Assembly: GCA_003955985.1 (NCBI GenBank) | Contig: CP033784.1 | Location: 1,054,001 to 1,118,000 of the forward strand | DNA: 64,000 bases | Reading direction: 5' to 3' | Origin: Corynebacterium jeikeium | GTDB taxonomy: Bacteria > Actinomycetota > Actinomycetes > Mycobacteriales > Mycobacteriaceae | Shown here: piece by piece, positions 8,712 through 16,957 of the stretch | Numbering within the stretch: position 1 is the first letter of the stretch | Layout: each line of letters starts with the position of its first letter | The notes under the pieces: generated by a model | What the model was told of the DNA's origin: nothing | Seen by the model: only the letters and a program-made list of their open reading frames with translations | The model's database searches: none | Made by a program: the position numbers and the translations under genes

Positions 8712-10199
8712 ATGTCAGATGTTCGCGTACGCTTTTGCCCGTCGCCAACCGGTACCCCGCACGTTGGCCTCATCCGCACCGCCCTGTTCAACTGGGCATA
8801 TGCCCGTCACACTGGTGGCAAGCTGGTCTTCCGCATCGAAGATACCGATGCCGCTCGCGACTCCGAAGAGTCCTATCAGGCAATCATCGAGGCCCTGAAT
8901 TGGCTCGGTATTGACTGGGACGAGGGCATCGATGTCGGTGGTCCGCACGGCCCGTACCGCCAGTCGCAGCGCAAGGACATCTACGCCGATGTGTTGCAGC
9001 GCCTCATTGACGCTGGTGAAGCTTACGAGGCCTTTTCCACCGCTGAAGAGGTTGAGGAGCGCCACAAGGCCGCCGGCCGTGACCCGAAGCTGGGCTACGA
9101 CAACTACGACCGCAACCTGACCGAGGAGCAGAAGGAAGCCTTCCGTGCAGAGGGTCGCAAGCCGGTGATCCGCCTGCGCATGCCGGACGAGGACATTGTC
9201 TTCGAGGACCTCGTTCGCGGTCGCATTGAGTTCAAGGCCGGCCTGGTTCCGGACTTTGTCATCGCCCGCTCCAACGGTGAACCGCTCTACACCCTGGTTA
9301 ACCCGGTCGATGACGCTCTGATGGAGATTACTCACGTCCTGCGTGGTGAGGATTTGCTGCCATCGACCCCGCGCCAGATTGCTCTCTACGAGTCGCTGAA
9401 GCGTATCGGTGTCGCCAAGTTCACCCCGGAGTTCGGTCACCTGCCGTTCGTTATGGGCGAGGGCAATAAGAAGCTGTCCAAGCGCGACCCACAGTCCAAC
9501 CTCTTCATCCACCGCGATAACGGTTTCATCCGCGAGGGTCTGCTGAACTACCTGGCTCTGCTGGGTTGGTCTATGGACGGCGATCAGGACATCTTCACCA
9601 TGGACGAGATGGTTAAGGCCTTCGATATCCACGATGTGCTGTCCAACCCGGCCCGCTTCGACCAGAAGAAGGCCGACGCTATCAACGCCGACCACATCCG
9701 CATGCTCGATCCGAAGGACTTCGAACAGCGTCTGCGCACGTATTTGGAAAGCCACTTTGACTTCCCGTCCGACTACCCGGCGGATAAGTTCGCTTTCCTG
9801 GCAACGCTGCTGCAGACTCGTGTGAAGACGCTTTCCGACGCCTGGGACCTCTCGAAGTTCCTGGTTGTGGAAGAGGACGAGTTCACCTTCGATGAGCGCT
9901 CGGCACGCCGTAACTTCAAGGAAGACGCTGTTGCTGTCCTGGAGGCCACCATTGCAGCTGTGGAGCCGCTCAGCGAAGAGGACTTCATCACCGAGAAGCT
10001 CGAAGCTGCACTTCAGAAGGCCCTCATCGAGGACCTGGAGCTGAAGCCACGCAAGGCCTTCGGCCCGGTGCGCGTGGCTGTAACTGGTGCTCAGGTATCG
10101 CCGCCGCTGTTCGAGTCCATGGAGCTGCTTGGCCGCAGCCGCAGCCTGAGCCGACTGCGCAAGGCTCTCGAGGTCACTCCTTTTACTGCTGCTCAGTAA
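8712..10199 (+). CDS. gltX: Glutamyl-tRNA synthetase
   Basis: A 495-residue class I synthetase charging tRNA-Glu (and, if this lineage uses the indirect route, tRNA-Gln). The N-terminal [12 protein letters not shown] is the HIGH-like motif, [10 protein letters not shown] follows, and [11 protein letters not shown] is the KMSKS-like loop. The anticodon-binding domain at the C-terminus is complete. ATG 8712 gives the standard [14 protein letters not shown] start; TATCGT at 8698-8703 lies 8 nt upstream, consistent with a leaderless transcript. Its substrates, the tRNA-Glu and tRNA-Gln genes, lie 2 kb downstream. Its end overlaps the convergent AIPR-like gene by 17 bp. Confidence 0.97.
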   Translation: MSDVRVRFCPSPTGTPHVGLIRTALFNWAYARHTGGKLVFRIEDTDAARDSEESYQAIIEALNWLGIDWDEGIDVGGPHGPYRQSQRKDIYADVLQRLIDAGEAYEAFSTAEEVEERHKAAGRDPKLGYDNYDRNLTEEQKEAFRAEGRKPVIRLRMPDEDIVFEDLVRGRIEFKAGLVPDFVIARSNGEPLYTLVNPVDDALMEITHVLRGEDLLPSTPRQIALYESLKRIGVAKFTPEFGHLPFVMGEGNKKLSKRDPQSNLFIHRDNGFIREGLLNYLALLGWSMDGDQDIFTMDEMVKAFDIHDVLSNPARFDQKKADAINADHIRMLDPKDFEQRLRTYLESHFDFPSDYPADKFAFLATLLQTRVKTLSDAWDLSKFLVVEEDEFTFDERSARRNFKEDAVAVLEATIAAVEPLSEEDFITEKLEAALQKALIEDLELKPRKAFGPVRVAVTGAQVSPPLFESMELLGRSRSLSRLRKALEVTPFTAAQ

Positions 10200-11595
10200 A
10201 GAGTGCGAGCTGGGCTGAGCGAAGCAGGTTCGTGTAAGAGCCCGCTTCCTTGCCCACCTTCTGCGGGTCGCGGTTCAGCATATTCATGGAGGTTTCGCGG
10301 TAGTCCTTGACCAGCGACCCCATGTGGTTATTGAAGAACTCGTGCCAGTCGGTTCCCCAGTAGACCGTGCCGTCTTCGTTTTGCTTGAGCGGTGCGGCAA
10401 AGGCGTACACGAGTGGGTAGATGAACCCGTCCGGAATCGCGTAGCCGATGGGCTGGCGGTAGAACTTCGAGTACTTCTGTGGAGTTTTGCCAGTCCGCGG
10501 ATTCTTCTTGTTGGCCTTGTCAACAGCATCAATGCCGCCGAATTTGCCGCCACTCTTGTTGTAGAGATCGGGTAGCTCCGCGTTGATGCGCTCGAAAATA
10601 TCGATGAAGTCACGCGTGAGGTTCAAGGCACTGCGGACCTTCTCGTTGTAGAGAACGACCTCTTCGGTGCGCTCATTGATACTTTCAGTGCTGGGCTTAG
10701 TGACCTCTGGGGAACTCATGACATCCTCGAAGCGGTCAAGCAGCTTGGCCTTTCCGGAGTAGAGGCTGGTGGGGGTCGGTGCTTCAATCTGCTTGCCGTC
10801 GGCATCCTTCGGCAGGTCAATACAGGACAGTGGAATCCACGCCATAGCGATGACATCGCCCACCTTTAGTCGACCAGTACCGTTGGTGCGCCACTGCACG
10901 TTGTCGCTAATTCCCTGCGGCAGAGCATGCTTCAGATCGTCAAAGTAGCCGGCGCGATTGAGCTTTGCTTCCGCCTTGAGCTCCGCATTGTTGTTGCGGG
11001 CGGCACAGATATCGAGCAGAGCATCGGAGAAGTCCTGCACAGTGTCCTCGTCCCGAGCACCGGGAACGAGTACCTCTACCGGAACCTTGGCATCGAGCTC
11101 GGTGAGGCTTTCGTCGGCAAGCAATTCCTCGATTTCCTCGGAGCGCTCCATCCAGACCTCCTTCATTTCGGACCACGTCTTGATTTTGCGGCTAGGCGGT
11201 GGAGTGAGCTTGCCCAGGACGAACAGCGCAATAGCCAGCGAGTTGTGGCCGCCGTCGAGGATGCCTTCGATGCGACGGTTGCTGAAGGTGAAGCGGTAGA
11301 GATTGTCTTCACTGGTGAACTGAGTGGAGGCCAGGAGCACACCCTTGGACTTGTAGGCGAAGAGCTCCGGCGTGGTGTCGATGGTTTCCATGATGGCATC
11401 GGTGATGCGGCCGGTGCGGGACACGCGTGGGTTGGCATCGAGGTTGAGGCCCGAGATGATTTTCGCGAACTGACGGATAGTGACAGTGCCGATGACGCGG
11501 CCGATGGTGCCGTTCATTTGCTCCGTGATGTCGGAGAACTCCAGCTCGAGTGTGATGGGGGCGGTTGCTGTTGCCGTTGTTGTGGGGGAAGTCAT
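10183..11595 (-). CDS. AIPR-like (abortive infection phage resistance family) protein
   Basis: A 470-residue protein with no signal peptide or membrane segment. Features resembling the AIPR family are the stretch [22 protein letters not shown] near residue 110-130 (the D/N-GGH/Q loop typical of AIPR and DGQHR-type proteins), a later [27 protein letters not shown] segment, and [25 protein letters not shown] proteins are linked to phage defence, often within restriction or Abi loci, but activity is poorly characterised. The gene is alone here, between gltX and tRNA genes. A GAAAGG ribosome binding site precedes the ATG. Codon use looks like the host's. Family assignment is by pattern recognition and should be treated as tentative. 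Confidence 0.55.
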   Translation of the reverse strand: MTSPTTTATATAPITLELEFSDITEQMNGTIGRVIGTVTIRQFAKIISGLNLDANPRVSRTGRITDAIMETIDTTPELFAYKSKGVLLASTQFTSEDNLYRFTFSNRRIEGILDGGHNSLAIALFVLGKLTPPPSRKIKTWSEMKEVWMERSEEIEELLADESLTELDAKVPVEVLVPGARDEDTVQDFSDALLDICAARNNNAELKAEAKLNRAGYFDDLKHALPQGISDNVQWRTNGTGRLKVGDVIAMAWIPLSCIDLPKDADGKQIEAPTPTSLYSGKAKLLDRFEDVMSSPEVTKPSTESINERTEEVVLYNEKVRSALNLTRDFIDIFERINAELPDLYNKSGGKFGGIDAVDKANKKNPRTGKTPQKYSKFYRQPIGYAIPDGFIYPLVYAFAAPLKQNEDGTVYWGTDWHEFFNNHMGSLVKDYRETSMNMLNRDPQKVGKEAGSYTNLLRSAQLALFTEQQ

Positions 11596-11801
11596 GATGC
11601 TTGCCTTTCAGGGATGGTTTGTGGTGTGTGGCGGCTGTTTGCCAGCCGCTTCACCACGAAGTGTCTCCTGAAGGGCGGATCGACTTTGAGCTGCGATCGA
11701 ATGGGCTTTCGATCTGGGATTGCGTTAGTTAGATGCACTGCATTGGTTATGCATTAGTTATGCGCTCTGCTGAGGTGGGCTGTGGGGAACTCGCGAATTT
11801 A

Positions 11802-11829
11802 AACGAACCTTTGACAACGAACCTTTGAC
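11802..11829. repeat. Perfect tandem 14-bp duplication upstream of the tRNA cluster
   Basis: AACGAACCTTTGAC occurs at 11802-11815 and again at 11816-11829 with no mismatch. Each copy ends in TTGAC. A plausible tRNA promoter follows: TTGCTC at 11838-11843 and TATATT at 11862-11867 with 18 bp between, about 25 bp before tRNA-Gln. The 296-bp gap before it (11596-11891) holds no gene. Confidence 0.7.
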
Positions 11830-11891
11830 CAGGTGATTTGCTCTTGTTCACGCCAATTGGCTATATTATTCCTCGTTGCGTTCAGCAGCGA

Positions 11892-11963
11892 TGGCCTATG
11901 GTGTAATTGGCAACACAACGGTTTCTGGTACCGTCATTCTAGGTTCGAGTCCTGGTAGGCCAG
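11892..11963 (+). tRNA. tRNA-Gln (anticodon CTG)
   Basis: A 72-nt cloverleaf: the 7-bp acceptor TGGCCTA/TAGGCCA, anticodon loop TTTCTGGT with CTG, T-arm GGTTCGAGTCC. The discriminator is G. It is identical to the copy at 12116. Confidence 0.97.
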
Positions 11964-12012
11964 CAGTGAAGAAGTTCATTGTTGAATGTATTCACTAACT
12001 GCAAGGTTCTAA

Positions 12013-12085
12013 GCCCCGTTCGTCTAGCGGCCTAGGACGCCGCCCTCTCACGGCGGTAACACGGGTTCAAATCCCGTACGGGGTA
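12013..12085 (+). tRNA. tRNA-Glu (anticodon CTC)
   Basis: A 73-nt cloverleaf: acceptor GCCCCGT/ACGGGGT, anticodon stem CCGCC/GGCGG with loop CTCTCAC (anticodon CTC), T-arm with GGTTCAAATCC. Identical to the copy at 12240. The 5' flank GTTCTAA is shared with the other two copies. Confidence 0.97.
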
Positions 12086-12115
12086 CAAAGACAGCGCGAA
12101 AGCGCCAGTCTTTAT

Positions 12116-12187
12116 TGGCCTATGGTGTAATTGGCAACACAACGGTTTCTGGTACCGTCATTCTAGGTTCGAGTCCTGGTAGGCCAG
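12116..12187 (+). tRNA. tRNA-Gln (anticodon CTG), second copy
   Basis: Identical over 72 nt to the first tRNA-Gln. The Gln-Glu pair has been duplicated; the spacers between pair members differ (49 and 52 nt). Confidence 0.97.
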
Positions 12188-12239
12188 CGGAATTCGCTTG
12201 CTTAACTAACTTGATTAGTTGAGTTGAATTCAGTTCTAA

Positions 12240-12312
12240 GCCCCGTTCGTCTAGCGGCCTAGGACGCCGCCCTCTCACGGCGGTAACACGGGTTCAAATC
12301 CCGTACGGGGTA
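12240..12312 (+). tRNA. tRNA-Glu (anticodon CTC), second copy
   Basis: Identical to the copy at 12013. It is followed 8 nt later by a strong hairpin terminator. Confidence 0.97.
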
Positions 12313-12319
12313 CAAAGTT

Positions 12320-12357
12320 ACTCCCCAGTCAGTCGGCTGGGGAGTTTTTGTTTTTTA
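12320..12357 (+). terminator. Rho-independent terminator of the tRNA cluster
   Basis: ACTCCCCAG (12320-12328) pairs with CTGGGGAGT (12337-12345) around an 8-nt loop, followed by a run of Ts broken by one G. Confidence 0.9.
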
Positions 12358-12365
12358 AGAATCGA

Positions 12366-12396
12366 GGCGACTATGACCAGGGGCGACTATGACCAG
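12366..12396. repeat. Tandem duplication over the tcdA start
   Basis: GGCGACTATGACCAG occurs at 12366-12380 and 12382-12396, offset 16 bp, so the start ATG is present twice (12373 and 12389). Only the second opens the tcdA frame; the first reaches a stop after eight codons. Confidence 0.7.
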
Positions 12397-13168
12397 TGAA
12401 CGTTTCGCACGACTGAAGCTTCTCCTAGGGGAGGAGGGGCTAGAAACGTTAGCTGAATCTACCGTCATGGTTGTCGGACTCGGAGGCGTGGGGTCGAGTT
12501 GTGCCGAAGCTCTTGCCCGAGGCGGCGTGGGCAACCTCATCTTGATCGACGGTGATGTCGTGGAGCCGAGCAATCTCAACCGTCAGGCGCTGGCTTTTGT
12601 CTCCACGATTGGCCGGGTCAAAGCCGAGGTCATGGAGGCGATGGTTGCCGATATCAACCCGGATTGTACGACCTATGCCCGCCAGATTTTTCTCACACGC
12701 GAAAACCTGGCGGAGACCTTCGAGCAGTTCCCGCGTCCGGATTACATCATCGACGCTATCGACGATGTCACCGGCAAGATTGAGATCGCGCAGTGGTGCG
12801 CGGAAAATCGTGTCCACCTCATTTCCGCTATGGGCGGCGGAAATAAGCTCGACCCAGCTCGGCTGACCTTCTCGAAAATCAATAAGACAAAGGTCTGTCC
12901 GCTGGCGAAGGTCGTCCGTCAGGTGTGTATCCGCCGACGCATTCGCGGTCTTGAGGTGCTGTACTCATCCGAAGAGCCAGTGAGAATTGCGGACAAGGGC
13001 AGCGGTACCAAGGCGGAAACCCTCGGTACCATGAGCTACATACCGCCAATCATGGGGCAGATGCTGGCCGGAAAGGTCATTCGCCGTCTGCTCGGGTTCG
13101 AGGAAACCCCGCTGGCCCCGCGCATCGGCGGTCCGGCCGACGAAAACCAGCCACCAACGGAAAAATGA
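12389..13168 (+). CDS. tcdA: tRNA threonylcarbamoyladenosine dehydratase (TcdA/CsdL)
   Basis: An E1/ThiF-like ATP-dependent enzyme (259 residues) that cyclises the t6A37 base of ANN-decoding tRNAs to ct6A. The ATP-binding GLGGVGSSCAEALARGGVG motif is at about residues 30-50, then LIDGDVVEPSNLNRQ and a DAIDDVTGKI stretch. The RRRIRGLEVLYSSEEP segment is typical of TcdA and not of ThiF or MoeB. The ATG at 12389 lies in the second copy of a 16-bp-offset duplication. Its end overlaps the TatD-family gene (ATGATGA), suggesting translational coupling. It sits 77 bp after a tRNA-Glu gene. Confidence 0.88.
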   Translation: MTSERFARLKLLLGEEGLETLAESTVMVVGLGGVGSSCAEALARGGVGNLILIDGDVVEPSNLNRQALAFVSTIGRVKAEVMEAMVADINPDCTTYARQIFLTRENLAETFEQFPRPDYIIDAIDDVTGKIEIAQWCAENRVHLISAMGGGNKLDPARLTFSKINKTKVCPLAKVVRQVCIRRRIRGLEVLYSSEEPVRIADKGSGTKAETLGTMSYIPPIMGQMLAGKVIRRLLGFEETPLAPRIGGPADENQPPTEK

Positions 13169-13950
13169 TGCGGCTCATCGATACCCACTTTCACTACGAT
13201 TTCCTGCCACCGGCTTCGCGCGAGTGCTTCAAAGCCGATATTGCGCAGGAAGGCGTGGAGATCATCGCGCAGACAGTCCGGCCCTCCGGCTTTGTCGAGC
13301 TAGAGAGTGAAAGCTTGCCCATGGCCGCCGTGGGCTATCACCCGTGGTACATCGATGGCAACTATGAGCGAGAGCTCGAGATTTTTCGCGCGGCCCTCCC
13401 TCGCACTCGCTTCATCGGCGAGATTGGCTTGGACTTCGCGCCCCGCAGGCTTGACGACGTTTCTGCCGAGACTCAAATCCATGTCTTTACCAGCATCCTG
13501 GATGCTGTCCAAGCCTCGAGCCTGTCACATATCCTGTCCATTCACACGGTTCGGAGTGCTGGTGTGGTGCTTGGCCTAATCGAACCACGTTTGGACACCA
13601 GCTCCAGCGTCGCACCAGGCGAGACCTTCGTGCCCATCTTTCACCGCTTCGGTGGCACTAGCGATGAACTGACGCGGCTGATCCGCGCCGGTGGTTATAT
13701 CTCCGTCAACCCGCTCATGTTGCGGACAAAGCGCGGACGGGCCTATGTGTCGCAGGTGCCCGTCGATAGGCTCTTGCTGGAGACAGACCTTCCGCGCGAG
13801 CCTGGAAGCGGTGACGCGGTGGAAGCGGTCGCTGCAGAGGTAGTCGCTGCGTTGCGGGAAACTGTCGCCGAGGTTGCGGCCTTGCGAAAAATGGATGAAG
13901 CGGAGCTTGCAAACGAGCTGGCCAACAATGCGAAAACGCTAGGGATTTAA
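13165..13950 (+). CDS. TatD family metal-dependent hydrolase
   Basis: A 261-residue TIM-barrel hydrolase. The N-terminal LIDTHFHYD supplies the H-x-H metal pair, GEIGLDFAP the glutamate, LSIHTV and FHRFGG the two further histidines, and LLLETDLP the aspartate. TatD proteins are 3'-5' DNA/RNA exonucleases or related amidohydrolases; this one is more divergent than the housekeeping TatD, so the substrate is open. It overlaps tcdA by 4 nt and is probably co-expressed with it. The third tRNA-Glu follows 84 bp downstream. Confidence 0.8.
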   Translation: MMRLIDTHFHYDFLPPASRECFKADIAQEGVEIIAQTVRPSGFVELESESLPMAAVGYHPWYIDGNYERELEIFRAALPRTRFIGEIGLDFAPRRLDDVSAETQIHVFTSILDAVQASSLSHILSIHTVRSAGVVLGLIEPRLDTSSSVAPGETFVPIFHRFGGTSDELTRLIRAGGYISVNPLMLRTKRGRAYVSQVPVDRLLLETDLPREPGSGDAVEAVAAEVVAALRETVAEVAALRKMDEAELANELANNAKTLGI

Positions 13951-14034
13951 TGCCTTAACCTGCGGATTTGCAGTTACTATCCACGTCTAGTGTATTGTTT
14001 AACAAGTCCGCAGCGCGCGGATGAAAAGTTCTAA

Positions 14035-14107
14035 GCCCCGTTCGTCTAGCGGCCTAGGACGTCGCCCTCTCACGGCGGTAACACGGGTTCAAATCCCGTA
14101 CGGGGTA
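14035..14107 (+). tRNA. tRNA-Glu (anticodon CTC), third copy with one variant base
   Basis: It matches the other two tRNA-Glu genes except for a C-to-T change at the base of the anticodon stem (GACGTCGCC instead of GACGCCGCC), giving a T-G wobble at 27-43. The fold should still form. It borders the accessory region 14.1-17.6 kb on the tRNA 3' side, the usual position for integrative elements. Confidence 0.95.
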
Positions 14108-14168
14108 CAAAGTGGCAGTTTCGCTTTTCTGACCTAGACAGTTCATGAAAACGGAATTTGCGACACGG

Positions 14169-14211
14169 GATCCCGATTCGGCTGAATGCGAATCGGGATT
14201 TTGCCTTTTCA
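14169..14211 (+). terminator. Hairpin terminator after the third tRNA-Glu
   Basis: ATCCCGATTCG (14170-14180) pairs with CGAATCGGGAT (14189-14199) around an 8-nt loop and is followed by TTTTGCCTTTT. Confidence 0.85.
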
Positions 14212-14300
14212 AATGTCCTTCAACCCTATTCCATGACAATTACAGGGTTAGCAGCAAGAAACTCTTTTTCGCTGCTATTGGGGTGGGTGACAATAGAGGT

Positions 14301-14621
14301 ATGGCTGCGAAAGAGCTAACCAGCAGACAGAAGAAGATTCTTGGATGGATCGTGGATGGTTGCGCCGGTGACCCTCCGCATGAATTTTATAAGAATACAG
14401 CGCGCATGCTAGAGGGGCACAAGTTAGTCAAGATTTCAGGTCACGGTGATAAGTGGAAGGCTGTAGCTACAAAACGTGGTGAGAGGGTTTACGCCGGTAC
14501 CGAAGCGCTTGTAGTCAATAAGAAGCGGCGGAAGAACACGGCGGCGAAGGAGCCACCGGTACCCTCCACATTGAGAAAACCAAAACCAACGCCAAACCCG
14601 ACGAGCCTGAAGTTGATTTAA
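14301..14621 (+). CDS. N-terminal part of a frameshifted winged-helix-type protein
   Basis: The 106-residue product starts MAAKELTSRQKKILGWIVDGC and continues through HEFYKNTARMLEGHKLVKI, which resembles a small winged-helix module seen at the N-terminus of a family of large uncharacterised actinobacterial proteins. After about residue 80 the frame degenerates into a Pro/Lys-rich tail and stops 9 bp before the next ORF. In the frame of that next ORF, codons upstream of its ATG (from about 14570) read sensibly as a charged linker ending EPEVDLTPYMARIR. I infer that this and the next ORF were one gene of about 475 codons, with a 1-nt shift between about 14545 and 14575. Function unknown. Confidence 0.55.
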   Translation: MAAKELTSRQKKILGWIVDGCAGDPPHEFYKNTARMLEGHKLVKISGHGDKWKAVATKRGERVYAGTEALVVNKKRRKNTAAKEPPVPSTLRKPKPTPNPTSLKLI

Positions 14622-14629
14622 CTCCTTAC

Positions 14630-15736
14630 ATGGCTCGAATACGCCATGGTATTGGAGAGTCAGACCTCGACGTTTTCACAATCGTGGCCTCGGCCGGTGA
14701 GATTCGCGACTTCTGGTTACCGGCGGCGGCGAAACTATCCCGTGATAGGTCTTGGTTGGAAGATGGCCACGTTTTTGACTACGCAGGAAGTACCTACGTA
14801 TATGGCCAGGAGAAGCCCCGATTCAAGGCCGCTGTTATCTCTATTGAGCCAATGAAACTGGTTGGGTGGAGGGAGATTTTACGTGGCGATAAACGCGTGG
14901 CGAAATACAATAAGAAAGCTGTCGAAGCGTTTGGATACTACAAGAGGCAGTTTAGTTCCGATGTGCAATTGCGGATTAAGCGAGTTTTGCATGTGCTCTT
15001 CACAGAGATTGAACTGAACGGTGGCCGGATAGAACTAGAGACTTGGTACGACTCATGGTCTAAAGAGAAAGTGCTTCGTGCAGTTAAGCTCGGCTTTGAT
15101 TTCGATCTTCAAGATCTCAAGTTCCGCGAGAGATATAACCGTGTGCAGCGTGAGCCAACACAAGATGAAATCGATTATCACAACCGTTGGCACGAGGGCG
15201 AAAAGATGAGGCGCTTCTGGGAAAAAATCCCGAATGGTCAACTTGTCCTTGAATTTCGAGGGATGTCCGCTCGTGATTCGAAGAAGAACTCAGAAGCGTT
15301 TGCCGACGGCATTGAGGCCTATTTCAAGTGGCATCAAATTCGAGAATTCTGGAAGAAGACAGATTATGAGATTGCGGGCAGAGAGAGGGCGCTCCGAGCG
15401 AAGCAATATGAGTTCGCTAAGCCAATCGCTGCGAAGACTGTCGCGAAGGATTTCTATTTCAACGCGTTGTATCAGCGCTCTCAGGAGTTAAAAAAGTTTG
15501 AAGCGGTGTGTTCCTATCTCGAATATGTGAAGCGAATTGAGCCTGACAGCCCGTGGATCTCGTGGGCTGAGAAGTATCTCGATACGTTCAATCCGAGAGA
15601 CTGTATTACGATGCCGGATCCACCTGCGCTCGACATCAAGGCTCATGCCGGGCTCATTGAAAAGATTATTGATGCGCTTGGCAGGGATGAAAGCACGTGG
15701 GCTGACGCGTTCCCCGACGGTGAATTTCACGGATGA
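14630..15736 (+). CDS. C-terminal part of the same frameshifted protein, function unknown
   Basis: A 368-residue ORF rich in Lys, Arg, Trp and Tyr. The region near residue 285-340, KFEAVCSYLEYVKRIEPDSP then WISWAEKYLDTFNPRD and MPDPPALD, follows the C-terminal pattern of large actinobacterial proteins that begin with a winged-helix module. That supports fusion with the preceding ORF. The middle part is a charged helical region. No signal peptide or catalytic motif is recognised. The base composition is lower in G+C than the flanking core genes, which suggests transfer. Whether a functional product is made depends on whether the frameshift is real. Confidence 0.6.
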   Translation: MARIRHGIGESDLDVFTIVASAGEIRDFWLPAAAKLSRDRSWLEDGHVFDYAGSTYVYGQEKPRFKAAVISIEPMKLVGWREILRGDKRVAKYNKKAVEAFGYYKRQFSSDVQLRIKRVLHVLFTEIELNGGRIELETWYDSWSKEKVLRAVKLGFDFDLQDLKFRERYNRVQREPTQDEIDYHNRWHEGEKMRRFWEKIPNGQLVLEFRGMSARDSKKNSEAFADGIEAYFKWHQIREFWKKTDYEIAGRERALRAKQYEFAKPIAAKTVAKDFYFNALYQRSQELKKFEAVCSYLEYVKRIEPDSPWISWAEKYLDTFNPRDCITMPDPPALDIKAHAGLIEKIIDALGRDESTWADAFPDGEFHG

Positions 15737-15788
15737 TTTTTCTGTAGCACCGTGCATGTGAAGGTCAACTTACGAGTCCGTGGACTCA

Positions 15789-15876
15789 CTACTCATTGCT
15801 GTCTTCAAATGAGCTGAGCTCAGCGAGGAGTACTTCTTGTCCGACCTTCGACTCTGAGATTGCAGCCGGTGCACGC
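15789..15876 (-). pseudogene. Fossil of the 3' end of a carboxymuconolactone decarboxylase gene
   Basis: Read on the minus strand, about 28 codons ending in TAG encode APAAISESKVGQEVLLAEL plus an acidic tail. The intact gene at 18663-19088 ends APAALSAMKVAQEVLVAEL plus an acidic tail. Similarity stops upstream of the APAA stretch, so only the last part of a paralogous or transferred copy remains. It lies just left of the Rep remnant. Confidence 0.6.
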
Positions 15877-15933
15877 ATTTGCGCAGTATATTCTGAGCGC
15901 TGTCGAACTCTACACACTTGATGAACTAGCCTT

Positions 15934-16607
15934 CTGGCTGACCGAAACCGGCTTCATGCCACCGAAGTCCTGGAAGAAAACCCGCTGCAAAATCTGGTCG
16001 GGCTAGGCCGCAACTGCGCACTATTCGAATCAGCACGCACCTGAGCCTATCTCGAAATCCGCCACCACCTCGGCGACCCCGATGGGCTTGGTCTCGCTAT
16101 CCAAACCGCAGCGCAATCCATGAACCAGAACTCTTCAGCGGACCACTTTCCACACGCGAAGTCGACCAGATTGCCCGATCTATCCACTGATGGATCGTCA
16201 ACCGCTCACGCATGTGAGCAGACGGCTCAGCAATCTACGAAGAAACCTTTAGCACCATCCAAAGCGCACGAGGGAGAGAATCTCGTAGCAAACGTCAAGG
16301 AAGAAGAGCTGAAACCGACAAATGGATTGAGGCTGGCCATGAGTAGGGATCCAAGAAATAGATATCCGGGTTATCCACGAAAGGGGTGGTCAGTTCGGGA
16401 ACTTGCTGAAAAACCGGAGTATTTACCCGTGCAATTTCTAATTGTACAAGCGAGCCAAGAGCGAGCTATCTCGCTCGAGCAGTTGAAAAACGCCAACGCG
16501 TACGCGAGCTACGTGCCAGGAGCCTAACCATCCGAGCGATAGCACAGGAAACTGGGTACTTCGTTGGCACAGTTCATAGATACGCGAGTGAAGAATCTCG
16601 CGTATAA
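15934..16607 (+). pseudogene. Degenerate plasmid-type replication initiator (Rep/primase C-terminal)
   Basis: Piecing frames together gives a Rep-like sequence: NPLQNLVGLGRNCALFESART, AYLEIRHHLGDPDG, then REVDQIARSIH, WIVNRSRM, ADGSAIYEETFSTIQSARG, and finally two helix-turn-helix-like stretches (WSVRELAEK/TGVFTRAISN and LTIRAIAQETGYFVGTVHRY). This is the PriCT-plus-HTH pattern of replication proteins of corynebacterial plasmids. It is broken by TGA codons at 16042, 16188 and 16215 (places where W, R and W are expected), a frameshift near 16125-16135, a TAG at 16344 and another frameshift near 16410. No start or N-terminal domain is recognisable upstream. It is clearly non-functional and marks an old integration. 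Confidence 0.75.
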
Positions 16608-16618
16608 CGCGTATAACG
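16601..16618. repeat. Perfect tandem 9-bp duplication at the end of the Rep remnant
   Basis: CGTATAACG occurs at 16601-16609 and 16610-16618. The terminal TAA of the remnant lies in the first copy. Confidence 0.6.
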
Positions 16619-16621
16619 TGC

Positions 16622-16902
16622 TTACGTAGTGATGAGTAACCAATCTCCATCGTTATTAGGGTCTGGGATGCACGTAACTGAGCCAAATGCATCGGTTACA
16701 AGCCAGTACCGAAACTTAGCCGTCTCACAGTCGTTCGCTGATAAGTGCACACTGATTACTCTTCCGTATAGGTCATTCCCGGCTAGAGTAGTGGCAGCCA
16801 TGCCATTTGCTGTTTCGGCAGAAGGCGATGCCGCAGCAACTCCGCTTAGGCCAAAACACAGCGAAAAAAGGAAGCGATAGATGCAACTGCTATTCTCTTC
16901 AT
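16622..16902 (-). pseudogene. Small secreted protein gene, frame broken at a T6 tract
   Basis: An ATG at 16902 with a good GAGGG ribosome binding site 7 nt upstream begins MKRIAVASIASFF, a textbook signal-peptide start, but this frame stops after 18 codons. The other frame, entered at the six-T tract (plus-strand A6 at 16864-16869), continues with CFGLSGVAAASPSAETANG, the rest of a signal peptide with an A-x-A cleavage site, and then a ~60-residue mature part with two cysteines ending DWLLITT. One extra T would restore a 94-codon gene. A TTG start in the second frame at 16915 overlaps the ribosome binding site and is unlikely. Function unknown. Confidence 0.6.
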
Positions 16903-16957
16903 GCTTTTCCCTCAACTAGGTTCACCATTAAAGAAACACGAACTCTGGAGAGATGCA

